From: Candidatus Binatia bacterium
GTDB taxonomy: Bacteria > Desulfobacterota > Binatia > HRBIN30
Assembly (NCBI GenBank): GCA_026415395.1
Contig: JAOAHD010000021.1
Coordinates: 1-64,000, forward strand
Reading direction: 5' to 3'
DNA length: 64,000 bases
In this document: one piece after another, positions 53,308 through 62,115 of the stretch
Layout: every line of letters starts with the position of its first letter
Position numbering within the stretch: the stretch's first letter is position 1
Notes under the pieces: generated by a model
Seen by the model: the letters and a program-made list of their open reading frames with translations, nothing else
What the model was told of the DNA's origin: nothing
The model's database searches: none
Made by a program: the position numbers and the translations under genes

Positions 53308-54153
53308 TCACGGCAGAAGGTTCCGTGGTTTGATGTTCACGCTGGCCTCCCTCGTTAGAAATGCGTTAGTTGGACCACGCCGGTCAGAGCGGACTCTGAT
53401 TTCAGCGATCACTTGCTCCACCAGGCGCCATTCGTCCTCGTTGGCGGGTAGATCGACGTTATCGCAGGGGGGGCAATTCCGCCGAAGCTGGTAACGAAAA
53501 CTGAGTTTTTCAACACCAACAGCAAAGGGTTGGGCTGGCTGCACCCCGACCTGTAGCATCAACTCAGGTGTGTCGCCCCACGGGGCCGCCCAGTGGTTGA
53601 TGAAGTAGCGACGCTCATCGATGGCGTAGACCCCCGCCCCGGCTGCGTAATCCACCGAGAAGCTTGTGGTTTTGGTAAGGCGGGAGTTTACTTGATCGAC
53701 GGCGGTGACTGTGAAGTAGTCTCCACTGCCGGCCGGACCTCTGATGTAGGCTCGGCCACCGACAGTGAAGCCGTCCACGGATTCTACCGGGATCGTGTTG
53801 CTATTGCGCGGCAAGGCCTGGGTGGTAGTCGTGCGAATGCATGACAGGTCGCTGCGCACCTGGCCCGTACGAATCCAGATGGAGTCCTCGTCGCCGTCAT
53901 TCGTGCCATCCAGGGCAATAAAGTCACCAGTTACAGGGAGACAGGCCCCTGCCAGACGGATGTCGCGGATTAAAGTATCCAGTACAGCACGGAGGTTGAT
54001 GGAGGCGTCAGTTAAGAGTTCTTGTTGGGTTGCGGTTCGCCGCGTGGCGGAAAGCAATCCCGAACTCACGCTCACCGCGAGGACGGTAACTGTCACTGCG
54101 ACGAGTAGTTCGAGCAAGGAATTGCCGTTCTGGTTAGCGGCGTATTTTCGCAT
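53308..54153 (-). CDS. PilW-like type IV pseudopilin
   Basis: A 281-residue prepilin with cleavage site NG-NSLLELLVAVTVTVLAV; Glu is at +5 of the mature protein as required. The N-terminal helix is followed by a large beta ectodomain (GRAYIRGPAGSGDYFTV) with a CPPC pair near residue 235. It matches PilW in size and gene position. ATG at 54153, overlapping the pilV-like stop by 20 bases. Confidence 0.88.
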   Translation of the reverse strand: MRKYAANQNGNSLLELLVAVTVTVLAVSVSSGLLSATRRTATQQELLTDASINLRAVLDTLIRDIRLAGACLPVTGDFIALDGTNDGDEDSIWIRTGQVRSDLSCIRTTTTQALPRNSNTIPVESVDGFTVGGRAYIRGPAGSGDYFTVTAVDQVNSRLTKTTSFSVDYAAGAGVYAIDERRYFINHWAAPWGDTPELMLQVGVQPAQPFAVGVEKLSFRYQLRRNCPPCDNVDLPANEDEWRLVEQVIAEIRVRSDRRGPTNAFLTREASVNIKPRNLLP

Positions 54154-54556
54154 AAGCCGTAGAAACCGTTACTTGCTGTGGCCCTCTAGGATCGGTCCAC
54201 GTTACATTGACGGCGATTGTCTTCGTCTGCGGTGCTGCCGCGTCGTTACTGACGGTGGTAGCAATCGTATACACCGTCGTGCCGACAGTTTCCGTCCGAG
54301 ACTTAGGGGACAGTTGGTCGTAGTCTGCAGCTCGCATCGCTTCGAGCTCCTGCTCGGCGAGTGTGTAGGCGTACGTGCGTTGGTGTGCCCAGGTCGTGCG
54401 CCGGATGTGATCGGTGAGAAAGGACCCAACCGCAGCTAGAACGATGGCAAACAGCCCTAGAGAGGCCATTGCCTCTGCCAACGAAGCTCCGCGCTGGCGT
54501 TTCGCACGATCAGTATTCCTTGTATGCTTGACCAGATGGCCACACCGAGATCGCAT
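54134..54556 (-). CDS. PilV-like type IV pseudopilin
   Basis: A 140-residue prepilin. The cleavage site is RG-ASLAEAMASLGLFAIVL with Glu at +5; about 22 basic residues precede it. TYAYTLAEQELEAMRAADYD is typical of PilV after the helix. ATG at 54556, overlapping the fimT-like gene by 47 bases. Confidence 0.87.
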   Translation of the reverse strand: MRSRCGHLVKHTRNTDRAKRQRGASLAEAMASLGLFAIVLAAVGSFLTDHIRRTTWAHQRTYAYTLAEQELEAMRAADYDQLSPKSRTETVGTTVYTIATTVSNDAAAPQTKTIAVNVTWTDPRGPQQVTVSTAYAKIRR

Positions 54557-54983
54557 GGGACGAACCTCTTGTATCGCCGAAGTACGTGAACAGGACGTAA
54601 GGGTTGTCCAGATCTGTGAAGGCGATTTGCAGCCCCCGCGTGTTGAACTTTAGATGTGACCCGGTATCCGTATTCATCCACCAGCTTACTCCCGGGGGTA
54701 AAACGACATCGCGGAGCACCTGATCCAGAACCCAGGAATTCCCACTTAGTTTGAGGCGTCGGACCTGGTAACGGTTGCTCGCGACACGATGGACGCAGAC
54801 GTGGCTACCGGTGACAATGGCTTTGGCGCGCGCAAACCTGACGTCGCTGAGGAATTGTTCGACGGCCTGGTTTGTGCGGGCCGGCAAGAGTTCGATCCGA
54901 GGCAACGCTGTGAGCAGCAGTACGCCGATGATGGCGATGTACGTCACCAGTTCGACGAGCGAAAAGCCATGAGCTGAGCGCAT
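54510..54983 (-). CDS. GspH/FimT-like pseudopilin
   Basis: A 157-residue prepilin with cleavage site HG-FSLVELVTYIAIIGVLLL (Glu at +5) and the FimT/GspH feature FLSDVRFARAKAIVTGSHVCV. It is first in the minus-strand operon fimT-pilV-pilW-pilX-like. The start is ATG at 54983; TTG at 54986 is possible. Minor pilins prime assembly of type IV pili or type II secretion pseudopili; the core motor genes are not in the window. Confidence 0.9.
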   Translation of the reverse strand: MRSAHGFSLVELVTYIAIIGVLLLTALPRIELLPARTNQAVEQFLSDVRFARAKAIVTGSHVCVHRVASNRYQVRRLKLSGNSWVLDQVLRDVVLPPGVSWWMNTDTGSHLKFNTRGLQIAFTDLDNPYVLFTYFGDTRGSSHAISVWPSGQAYKEY

Positions 54984-55343
54984 CAATACGCTGGCTTCGC
55001 AATCTTCGTTCCACTGGGTAAAGCGACATTAGCCCCATCACGGCTAGTCTGAGCAGGAAAAATAGAGTGGCGTTTAGTTAACGCATGGTGACCACTTGTC
55101 GGTAGCAGAGCGAAAGTTACGCACTCGACGGCGCGGTGCTCCTCGCTTGGTCGGATCTGTCTTCGTCCCTCGGGGATCCGGGGCCTGGGCACGTTGCGGT
55201 CTTAGCTATGCGAGGTTCTCTGTGCGGGTAGTTGCAGCATCAAGGGGACTCGATTCGGGGGTGTTGTACTTGACTGCTCTCGTGCGCCGCCGTATGGTTC
55301 CCACCATCTGGCGATCCAAGGGATTCACAGCCGCAGGGGTAGC
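54984..55343. other. Divergent intergenic region, pilin operon / mobA
   Basis: A 360-bp stretch that must hold promoters for both the pilin operon and mobA. I see a weak nested inverted repeat near 55064-55098 (AGTGGCGTT...AACGC...CCACT) and no clear sigma-70 or sigma-54 box. An open frame crossing 55096-55371 is Arg-rich and unconvincing as a gene. Confidence 0.5.
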
Positions 55344-55940
55344 ATGCGCATTAGTTGCGTTAGCGCGGTAATTCTGGCTGGGGGCCGCAGCAGCCGGATG
55401 GGTGGGTTGGACAAGGCATTCATGCGCGTGGGCGGAAAGCCTGCCATAGAACGCACCGTTGGGCTTCTCCAGGAGTTGTTTGAAGAGATCATCGTGGTGA
55501 CAAACAACCCTGAGAAGTACGCTCGCTTGTGCGGTGTCCATTTGACGCGAGACGTCTTCCTAGGCAAGGGGCCATTGGCTGGTTTCCATGCCGGGCTTGC
55601 CCGGGCTCGTTACCCCTACTGCTTTGTCGTGGCATGCGACATGCCGTTCCTAAGGCGAGAGCCGATCACTTTTCTTCACTCGCTTACCAGGGGCTTCGAT
55701 GCCGTGGTGCCCGTTTGGGAAGGGGACGTTGAGCCATTGCACGCATTTTACGCAACAAGACTGGTGGACTTGGCGGGATCACTGCTGACCTCCGGCTCCT
55801 ATGGCCTGAGATCGCTACTCTCCCGAATTACGGTTAGATACGTGGATGAGGAAGAAATGCGTGCGGTTCCCGGATCGGAAGAAGCTTTTCGAAACGTCAA
55901 CACGCCCGCAGACGCACTCCGCTACGCAGTGGAGTTGTGA
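55344..55940 (+). CDS. mobA: Molybdenum cofactor guanylyltransferase
   Basis: A 198-residue nucleotidyltransferase converting Mo-molybdopterin to the guanine dinucleotide form. The LAGGRSSRMGGLDKAFMRVG loop binds GTP, and VVACDMPFLR carries the metal Asp. ATG at 55344. It implies MGD-type molybdoenzymes elsewhere in the genome; none is in this window. Confidence 0.9.
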   Translation: MRISCVSAVILAGGRSSRMGGLDKAFMRVGGKPAIERTVGLLQELFEEIIVVTNNPEKYARLCGVHLTRDVFLGKGPLAGFHAGLARARYPYCFVVACDMPFLRREPITFLHSLTRGFDAVVPVWEGDVEPLHAFYATRLVDLAGSLLTSGSYGLRSLLSRITVRYVDEEEMRAVPGSEEAFRNVNTPADALRYAVEL

Positions 55941-56034
55941 TCTACGCGCACAACAAGCAAAAGCGGTGAGTGGCTCCGTCGCCAGTGAATCGAAACTCCG
56001 TCGCGCTCGAATCTCTCAACGTACTGGTTGGCCT

Positions 56035-56637
56035 ATGACCAAGGATGAGGTATTGCGGAAAACTCTGGAGGATTGGACCTCGGGGCTTGGGCCCGTGGAG
56101 GCGCGAATTCAGCTGTTTGAGAGAATTCGCGAGATTCCATACGCGTATCCAGCGAGCCGGGATCCTATTACGGTACTTGAGAGTGGTAGGGGCTCAGGTT
56201 CGGGTAAGCATTATTTGTTGGGGGAATTATTTAGGCTCCTCGGGCTTCAGGTGAGGAACATGCTTTGCACCCACCGATTCAACGAGTCGGCCATCGGGTT
56301 CCCCGAGCACCTCCAAACGATGCTCGAGAAAAACGAAATTGTTGACGTCCATGACTACCTCCAAGTCTCCATCGATGGAAGGTGGATCGACGTCGATGCT
56401 ACATGGCCGGTAGCCCTGCGTGAATTCGGTTTCCCTGTGAACGATGAATGGGATGGGATTTCGCCGATGCTTTTAAGTGTGGCTCCCGAGGAGGTCATTG
56501 TGGTGCGCGGCGATCCGGAAAAGGCCAAGGAGGAGTTGTTATCCAGGTGGACTCCGCGGCAGCGCCAGCTTCGAAAGCAGTTTCTCGAAGCTTTAAGCAG
56601 GTGGGTGGAAGAACTTTATAGCGAAGGTTCACGCTGA
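56035..56637 (+). CDS. Transglutaminase-like fold protein, catalytic Cys missing
   Basis: A 200-residue protein resembling the transglutaminase-like domain: LLGELFRLLGLQVRNMLCTH follows the site where GDC is expected, and VHDYLQVSIDGRWIDVDATW gives the usual His and Asp positions. The Cys position reads GSGSGKHYLL, so thiol catalysis is unlikely. A binding role or a different chemistry is possible. ATG at 56035; the frame continues upstream to 55846 inside mobA. Confidence 0.65.
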   Translation: MTKDEVLRKTLEDWTSGLGPVEARIQLFERIREIPYAYPASRDPITVLESGRGSGSGKHYLLGELFRLLGLQVRNMLCTHRFNESAIGFPEHLQTMLEKNEIVDVHDYLQVSIDGRWIDVDATWPVALREFGFPVNDEWDGISPMLLSVAPEEVIVVRGDPEKAKEELLSRWTPRQRQLRKQFLEALSRWVEELYSEGSR

Positions 56638-56697
56638 GCGCCTGGATGGAGCAGTTCGTCGGAGGCTGACCACTTCAGGTGCCAGCCATCTGGGCGT

Positions 56698-56988
56698 TTA
56701 CTCGGTGTCGAGGTACTCCTTGGGGCGCTCGCGCGGGGGCTCGCGGTGCCGAGGCGGCTTGTAGTTACGCCAGAAGCGGCGTGTCTTTTCGTAGTCGTAA
56801 CCCGTACCGGGGGGTTGCCACATTCGGAAGCGGGACGTCTTGCTTGGAGGTGGCAGTCCTTCATCTAACTCGCGTCCCGACTCGGTCTCCTCGGTGAATG
56901 CCTTCGCAGTGTGCTCGACCAGCCCTGGAAGAGAAAGGAGCGCGACAACCATTCCCAACGCTATGAGGATACGATGGGTTCCCTTCAT
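56698..56988 (-). CDS. Small exported hypothetical protein
   Basis: A 96-residue protein with an N-terminal signal or anchor helix (ILIALGMVVALLSLPGLVEH) and a basic, Pro-rich mature part (RFWRNYKPPRHREPPRERPK). No family recognised. ATG at 56988 is preferred to the longer frame from 57153, which lacks a signal. Confidence 0.55.
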   Translation of the reverse strand: MKGTHRILIALGMVVALLSLPGLVEHTAKAFTEETESGRELDEGLPPPSKTSRFRMWQPPGTGYDYEKTRRFWRNYKPPRHREPPRERPKEYLDTE

Positions 56989-57138
56989 TGTGGCAGCAAA
57001 GGTAGTCTGCTGTGCCCACGTTCTCCAGTCGCGCTTTCCCCTCGAGCCGGCGTTGCGGGGCGCGACTAGCGCGTAGATCACGGAGCGTGACCCGAGAGTT
57101 GTATTACGGTTCGGTTTTCGGTTACGTTGTTTGGGACC

Positions 57139-57396
57139 ATGGGTTCGACGCAACCGTCTTCGATTCTGAACGGATTTTTCGTCGTGTCGTGCGCGTCTTG
57201 CGGGGCCGAGATTTTGACGTTTCTTGACCTCGAGAACGGAGAACCCGTACGCCGCTGCCTGCAGTGCGGCCGCCGTGCTCCAGAACCGTTCTTGAGAGAA
57301 GTAGAGCAGTGGCAGGCGTCAACGTGGCTTCCAAACGCACGGATGGAGAGCAACTGCTGCCGCAAGCAGCGTGGCCGGTGCGGTAGCGCGACCTAA
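57139..57396 (+). CDS. Small zinc-ribbon protein
   Basis: An 85-residue protein with two knuckles, SCASCGAEIL and RRCLQCGRRAP, spaced as in small zinc ribbons. The tail has more Cys (NCCRKQRGRC). It may bind Zn and nucleic acid or protein; function unknown. ATG at 57139; a start at 57127 is possible. A weak hairpin with T9 lies at 57521-57541. Confidence 0.5.
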   Translation: MGSTQPSSILNGFFVVSCASCGAEILTFLDLENGEPVRRCLQCGRRAPEPFLREVEQWQASTWLPNARMESNCCRKQRGRCGSAT

Positions 57397-57520
57397 AGGT
57401 TGGAAGCAACGCGTTGCAAGGCGCGCTCTCGACCGAGAGGAAGGATTCTAGTGACGCAGTGCTCTTGCGGTCTTGCAAGAGGTATTGCAGGGCGGTCACG
57501 GCAGCACCCTTAGGTTGTGA

Positions 57521-57541
57521 TCCCACGGGTGATTTTTTTTT
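57521..57541 (+). terminator. Weak hairpin with T9 run
   Basis: ATCCC ACG GG-T-GAT can fold into a short bulged stem directly followed by nine T (57533-57541). The stem is weak, so this is a tentative terminator for the zinc-ribbon transcript. Confidence 0.3.
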
Positions 57542-57626
57542 AAGTTGCGGTTGGCACGACCTTTTCTAGTCCGTCCGGATAAATAGCGGGTGATCTACGA
57601 GGCGACGCTGAGGGAGGGACTAGGCC

Positions 57627-58061
57627 GTGACAGTTTTCACTGCTTACGAAGTTGAGAGCGGGTGTGCGAGCTTGGGCAACATGCACGAGGGTGCTCTAGA
57701 AGAAGGGGGCCTCTCTGCTGCCGACGTGACGGGTGTTCGTGCGTTGATGTTGGCGGTGTTGGAGGACGGTCTTCGAGCGTTCCTAAGCCGGTCACGCTTG
57801 TTATCGATGGAAGCTGAGCATTGGCTCTTTTCCCCGTGCCGTCGGTCCCCGTTCTCGTTTTTGGTCCTCTGCGACGTGTTTGGCCTTGATGCTGACGCGC
57901 TCCGGAAACGATTAGTGACGCTTCGGGGGAATGGCGCGTCCCCCCGTGATCTCATCCCTCGTGTCCGGCGGAACGTGCGGAGCGTTACGCATGTCCGGAT
58001 GAACCGAAAGCGCAAGCGAAATCGAGTGGTTGCTGAGCGAAATCGAGTTGTTGCTGGTTGA
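57627..58061 (+). CDS. Conserved hypothetical small protein
   Basis: A 144-residue protein. The core (GVRALMLAVLEDGLRAFL, then EAEHWLFSPCRRSPFSFLVLCDVFGLDADALRKRL broken at the CRR turn) resembles a conserved unknown family in deltaproteobacteria and relatives, where a Trp and FSF...CD.LGLDADALR recur. The last 35 residues are very basic (RMNRKRKRNRVV) and repetitive. A small nucleic-acid-binding or regulatory role is possible. GTG at 57627. The opposite-strand tRNA-Ser starts 26 bp after the stop. Confidence 0.6.
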   Translation: MTVFTAYEVESGCASLGNMHEGALEEGGLSAADVTGVRALMLAVLEDGLRAFLSRSRLLSMEAEHWLFSPCRRSPFSFLVLCDVFGLDADALRKRLVTLRGNGASPRDLIPRVRRNVRSVTHVRMNRKRKRNRVVAERNRVVAG

Positions 58062-58086
58062 TGATGCTGCGGCAGAGCTTGTGAGG

Positions 58087-58173
58087 CGGAGAGGGGGGGA
58101 TTCGAACCCCCGGACCCTTGCGGGTCACACGATTTCGAGTCGTGCCGTTTCAACCGGGCTCACGCACCTCTCC
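58087..58173 (-). tRNA. tRNA-Ser (anticodon CGA)
   Basis: An 87-nt cloverleaf on the minus strand: acceptor GGAGAGG/CCTCTCC with discriminator G, anticodon arm CACGA-CTCGAAA-TCGTG with anticodon CGA, a long variable arm (TGACCCGCAAGGGTCC) as in class II tRNAs, and T loop TTCGAAT between GGGGG/CCCCC. It reads UCG. The 3' CCA is not encoded. Confidence 0.95.
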
Positions 58174-58537
58174 ATAGGATCAACCGAAAGGAGAAGCTCA
58201 GATAGCCTTTCGGCTCTAGCTGCGCAAATCAAGTGCGTCGGCACGGGGGCATGGTCCAAGCTGCCGCCTCTTTGTGCTTCCTAGCCACGATCCCGCTATC
58301 CTGCGGGGGACTCGAGTACTCGTGGTGCGATGCAAGTAGCCGATATATTCTGTTAAAGAGAGCTGTGTTGAAATGGTTGGCGAGACGAGCCAACCACGGA
58401 TCTCGGCCAGTAGCCGCTGGCGAATTATTTTTTCTTGCGTGGTTCTCAAGACGTTTGCTAACCAAGCATCATAACGGTGGGCGCGGTGCTTCTCGGTTTG
58501 AGTCGAGTCAGCCCATCAGGGTGGCACTGAGCGTTGT
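58174..58537. other. Intergenic region between tRNA-Ser and tRNA-Leu
   Basis: A 364-bp stretch between divergent tRNA genes. It contains a perfect 8-bp hairpin, TGGTTGGC (58374-58381) with GCCAACCA (58389-58396) around a 7-nt loop, with no T-run. No protein gene is supported; an open frame overlapping 58233-58568 runs into the tRNA. Confidence 0.5.
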
Positions 58538-58621
58538 GCGAGAGTGGCGGAATTGGCAGACGCGCTAGACTTAGGATCTAGTGGGCTTGGTCCCGTGGGG
58601 GTTCGAGTCCCCCCTCTCGCA
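58538..58621 (+). tRNA. tRNA-Leu (anticodon UAG)
   Basis: An 84-nt class II tRNA: acceptor GCGAGAG/CTCTCGC with discriminator A, anticodon arm CTAGA-CTTAGGA-TCTAG with anticodon UAG, variable arm TGGGCTTGGTCCCGT and T loop TTCGAGT. It reads CUN codons, chiefly CUA and CUG. CCA is not encoded. Confidence 0.96.
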
Positions 58622-58833
58622 GTGGCAGGCATGATGAAGCGGTTCGCCGTATAAGTTTTGTCGTGATGCGATCGTAGTGCCTCGCGGGCGCGACAACCGG
58701 TCGAATCGTCGTCTTGATTTGAGATTACAGAGTTCGACTTGTAGCGGCTGAGGAGAACGCGGCGCATGTGGGCGATTGAAACTCAGTTGGACGGCTGCTT
58801 TGGGTGCGAGGAAAAAGTAAGGCTTTGGCGACG

Positions 58834-60210
58834 ATGCAAGAGGCTCGTAGAAAAGATGCTCAGGACCAGCAGTTGACTTGTTCGATCGAGGAAATCGATC
58901 CGGTCCACGTGCGTGTGAAGGTGAAGATCCCAGCAGAGCGGGTCGATGCAGCAATTCAGGGTGAATTTGCATCCCTCGCGCGCACCGCGCGAGTTCCCGG
59001 ATTTCGCCCCGGGCGAGTGCCGAAGGAGCTACTCGAGAAGCGATTTTGGCCCTTGGTTCGGGATGCGGTGCAGAGGGAGCTTGTCTCTGAGTCATTTGCG
59101 CAGGCGATCAAGGGCAAGAAGTTCCGCCCGACGGGTGCTTTCGAACTTGAGCAGGTGTCACTGAAGCCGGGTGAGCCGTTAGTGTACTCCGCGCTCGTGG
59201 AGGTCTTACCAGATATAGGAAAAGTTGAGTACGCGGGTTTGGAGATTGAGCTCCCACCCATGCAAGTAACTGAGGAGGAGGTGGAAGCGGTTTTGGGTCA
59301 CTTGCAAACGCAGCACACGACGCTGATTCCGGTAGAGGAGTCGAGGCCAATTCAGGCAGGTGATGTGGTTGAGGTTACCTTCCTGGATTCGCGTGACCGC
59401 AGGGGTGTGGCGCCGCGTAAGAGACTTTTTTGGCTCCATGACGCGGACCCGAAGAGGCCGTTGAGTCAGTTGTTGGGGAGTAGGGTTGGGGAATGCGTTG
59501 AAATCTCTCTGGACTCTTCTTCGCCGCAGCGTGCGTCTGCTGAAGACGAGGAGCTCCGCTCCCAGCGGGAGCGCGTGCGGGTTGATGCCATTTACGAGCG
59601 TAGGATCCCTACGCTTGATGATGATTTTGCGAAGACGGTGAGCACGAGTAGTGAGACGTTGGAGGACTTGCGGTCGGAAATTCGCGTGCAGCTCAGGGCG
59701 AGAATGGAGCGGGAAAGGGAGTTGCTGCTTCGAAGCCGCTTGCGACTAGCATTAGCAGAGGCCAACGCCAGTGTTCGTGTGCCGCCGAGTCTTTTACGAC
59801 GAGAGACTGAGTTACTTGTAAAGCGTTACCTGACCAACGTGCGGCTTCCGCCGGAGAGATTCGAAAACTTTTTACAGCGCAATCCCGATGTTGCGGACGC
59901 GTTGCAGCGAGAGGCGTACATCCGGGTGGCCTCAGACATTTTACTTCTGGCGCTGGCCGAGCAAGAGGGACTGCAGGTCACTGAAACTGAGTTAGAAGAG
60001 TTCATCGATCGTTTGGCAGAACGCTCGGGTGAGGAGGCTGCCCGTGTTCGAGCGTATTATTCGGCTCCTGCCCAGCGCGAGGAGTTGAAACGGGAACTCC
60101 TTAGCCAACGCGCGCTGGAGTTGGTGAGGCAGCGCGCTCAGATTCGAGAGCAAGACATCCGAGAGCGAGCGGAAGACACCCAGATTGCTGACCAGGAGGG
60201 AAACGGCTAG
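58834..60210 (+). CDS. tig: Trigger factor
   Basis: A 458-residue ribosome-bound chaperone. The N-terminal ribosome-binding domain has [18 protein letters not shown], the bacterial signature loop (GFRxGxxP). A PPIase-like middle domain (about 160-245; [19 protein letters not shown]) and a long helical arm domain follow. The PPIase core looks divergent. ATG at 58834 is chosen; TTG at 58824 is an alternative. It leads the tig-clpP-clpX-lon operon with 5 bp to clpP. Confidence 0.95.
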   Translation: MQEARRKDAQDQQLTCSIEEIDPVHVRVKVKIPAERVDAAIQGEFASLARTARVPGFRPGRVPKELLEKRFWPLVRDAVQRELVSESFAQAIKGKKFRPTGAFELEQVSLKPGEPLVYSALVEVLPDIGKVEYAGLEIELPPMQVTEEEVEAVLGHLQTQHTTLIPVEESRPIQAGDVVEVTFLDSRDRRGVAPRKRLFWLHDADPKRPLSQLLGSRVGECVEISLDSSSPQRASAEDEELRSQRERVRVDAIYERRIPTLDDDFAKTVSTSSETLEDLRSEIRVQLRARMERERELLLRSRLRLALAEANASVRVPPSLLRRETELLVKRYLTNVRLPPERFENFLQRNPDVADALQREAYIRVASDILLLALAEQEGLQVTETELEEFIDRLAERSGEEAARVRAYYSAPAQREELKRELLSQRALELVRQRAQIREQDIRERAEDTQIADQEGNG

Positions 60211-60215
60211 CATCC

Positions 60216-60839
60216 ATGGCGTTTCCGGTGTACGCAGAAGTTATGAATTTGGTTCCGATCGTTGTGGAACAAACAGGGCGAGGGGAACGTGCATACGATA
60301 TCTACTCACGGCTCCTGAAGGAACGTATTGTGTTCCTCGGCTGCCCCATCACAGACGACGTTGCGAACCTGGTGATCGCTCAGATGCTATTCCTGGAGTC
60401 GGAAGACCCGGAGCGAGAGATCATGTTCTACATCAACTCGCCGGGCGGGTCGGTTACTGCTGGCTTAGCGATCTACGACACGATGCAGTACATTCGCCCC
60501 GATGTTGCCACGTATTGTGTTGGGCAGGCAGCGAGTATGGCCGCGTGGCTTTTGGCAGCGGGAGCGAAGGGTAAACGGTTTATTTTGCCGCACGCCCGCG
60601 TGATGATACACCAGCCCCTCGGGGGCATTGGTGGTGCGGCTGCAGATATTGATATCCAGGCGCGCGAGATCTTGCGAATCCGTGAACAGCTAAATCAAAT
60701 CCTGGTGAAGCACACCGGACAAAGCTTGAAACGGATCGAGAGGGATACGGACCGCGATTTGTTCTTAACGAGTCACCAGGCGGTCGAGTATGGTATCGCA
60801 GATGAGGTGATGGTACGCAGGTCGAACATGCGGGTGTGA
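60216..60839 (+). CDS. clpP: ATP-dependent Clp protease proteolytic subunit
   Basis: A 207-residue serine peptidase forming the tetradecameric chamber. The triad is Ser107 ([10 protein letters not shown]), His132 (ARVMIHQP) and Asp181 (ERDTDRD), with spacing of 25 and 49 residues as in E. coli. YINSPGGSV is the substrate-binding strand. The start could be ATG at 60216 or the more usual [14 protein letters not shown] at 60243. It is followed by clpX after 7 bp. Confidence 0.97.
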   Translation: MAFPVYAEVMNLVPIVVEQTGRGERAYDIYSRLLKERIVFLGCPITDDVANLVIAQMLFLESEDPEREIMFYINSPGGSVTAGLAIYDTMQYIRPDVATYCVGQAASMAAWLLAAGAKGKRFILPHARVMIHQPLGGIGGAAADIDIQAREILRIREQLNQILVKHTGQSLKRIERDTDRDLFLTSHQAVEYGIADEVMVRRSNMRV

Positions 60840-60846
60840 GGTTACT

Positions 60847-62097
60847 ATGGCAAAGCACGACGACCGGAATGGAAATTTAGTCTGTTCTTTTTGCGGGAAG
60901 AGCCAAGACGAGGTCCGTAAGCTTATTGCCGGTCCAACAGTCTATATCTGCGATGAGTGTATTGACCTTTGCAACGACATTATCGCGGAGGAGTGTGACC
61001 ATGAAGAGGGCCTGGTTTCCTCCTCATCCGTACCGAAGCCAGCTGATATTAAGCGCGTGTTGGACCAGTACGTGATCGGGCAAGAACGAGCAAAGAAGGT
61101 GTTGGCCGTTGCCGTACACAACCACTATAAGCGGATCGATAGCCAGTTTGTCAGTGGTGATGTCGAGCTGCAGAAGTCGAACATATTGCTGATCGGTCCA
61201 ACGGGCTCCGGTAAGACGCTTCTGGCGCAGACCTTGGCCCGGTTTCTTCAGGTTCCATTCACAATAGCAGATGCGACCAGCTTAACTGAGGCCGGGTACG
61301 TCGGCGAGGACGTGGAAAACATCATCCTAAGCTTGCTCCAGAATGCCGACTACGACGTGGAGAAAGCTCAGCGAGGAATCGTTTACATTGACGAGATCGA
61401 CAAGATTTCAAGAAAAGGTGACAACCCTTCAATTACCCGCGACGTTTCCGGTGAGGGTGTTCAGCAGGCACTGCTCAAGATCATCGAGGGTACGACAGCC
61501 AGTGTACCTCCAAAAGGCGGGCGCAAGCATCCTCAACAGGAGTTTCTGCAAGTCGACACGACAAACATCTTGTTCATCTGTGGTGGAGCTTTTGTCGGTC
61601 TTGAGGAGATTATTCGGCGTCGGATCGGCATGAAGGGTTTAGGATTTGGGGCAGATGTCCGCCGGAGGGATGAAAAGAGCGTGAGTGAGTTGCTGCATGA
61701 GGTGCAGACAGAAGATTTACTTAAGTTTGGATTGATCCCCGAATTCGTAGGGCGCCTTCCAGTGATAGCGACGTTGGAGGAGCTGGGGGAGCAGGACCTG
61801 GTCCGCATCCTGAAGGAACCGAAGAACGCCCTCGTAAGGCAGTATCAGAAGCTGTTTGAAATGGAGGGTGTGCACCTGAAGTTTACGGACGGAGCTCTTG
61901 TGGCGATTGCACGCGAGGCGTTGAAGCGCAAGTCGGGGGCGCGAGGTCTCCGAGCTATTCTTGAGAATACGATGTTGGACATTATGTACGAGATCCCCTC
62001 GCAGCCAGCGATCAAGGAAGTCCTGATTTCCGAGGAGGTGATTACGAAAGGCGAGCCTCCCATTGTTTTGTATCAAAAGGCGGCGGAGACAGCCTGA
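60847..62097 (+). CDS. clpX: ATP-dependent Clp protease ATP-binding subunit ClpX
   Basis: A 416-residue AAA+ unfoldase. The N-terminal zinc-binding domain has Cys13, Cys16, Cys35 and Cys38 (CSFCGK, CDECID). Walker A is GPTGSGKT (117-124), Walker [10 protein letters not shown], and [16 protein letters not shown] is the sensor II region. It feeds tagged proteins to ClpP. ATG at 60847. Confidence 0.98.
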   Translation: MAKHDDRNGNLVCSFCGKSQDEVRKLIAGPTVYICDECIDLCNDIIAEECDHEEGLVSSSSVPKPADIKRVLDQYVIGQERAKKVLAVAVHNHYKRIDSQFVSGDVELQKSNILLIGPTGSGKTLLAQTLARFLQVPFTIADATSLTEAGYVGEDVENIILSLLQNADYDVEKAQRGIVYIDEIDKISRKGDNPSITRDVSGEGVQQALLKIIEGTTASVPPKGGRKHPQQEFLQVDTTNILFICGGAFVGLEEIIRRRIGMKGLGFGADVRRRDEKSVSELLHEVQTEDLLKFGLIPEFVGRLPVIATLEELGEQDLVRILKEPKNALVRQYQKLFEMEGVHLKFTDGALVAIAREALKRKSGARGLRAILENTMLDIMYEIPSQPAIKEVLISEEVITKGEPPIVLYQKAAETA

Positions 62098-62115
62098 GGT
62101 AAGGTTCAATCGAGT

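Noticed and set aside
55096-55371. 91-aa open frame before mobA
   Set aside because: Arg-rich composition typical of GC-rich random frames, overlaps the mobA start, no recognisable domain.
57644-58153. 169-aa minus-strand open frame
   Set aside because: It is antisense to the 57627 gene and begins inside tRNA-Ser.
58233-58568. 111-aa open frame between the tRNA genes
   Set aside because: It runs into tRNA-Leu and has no family resemblance.
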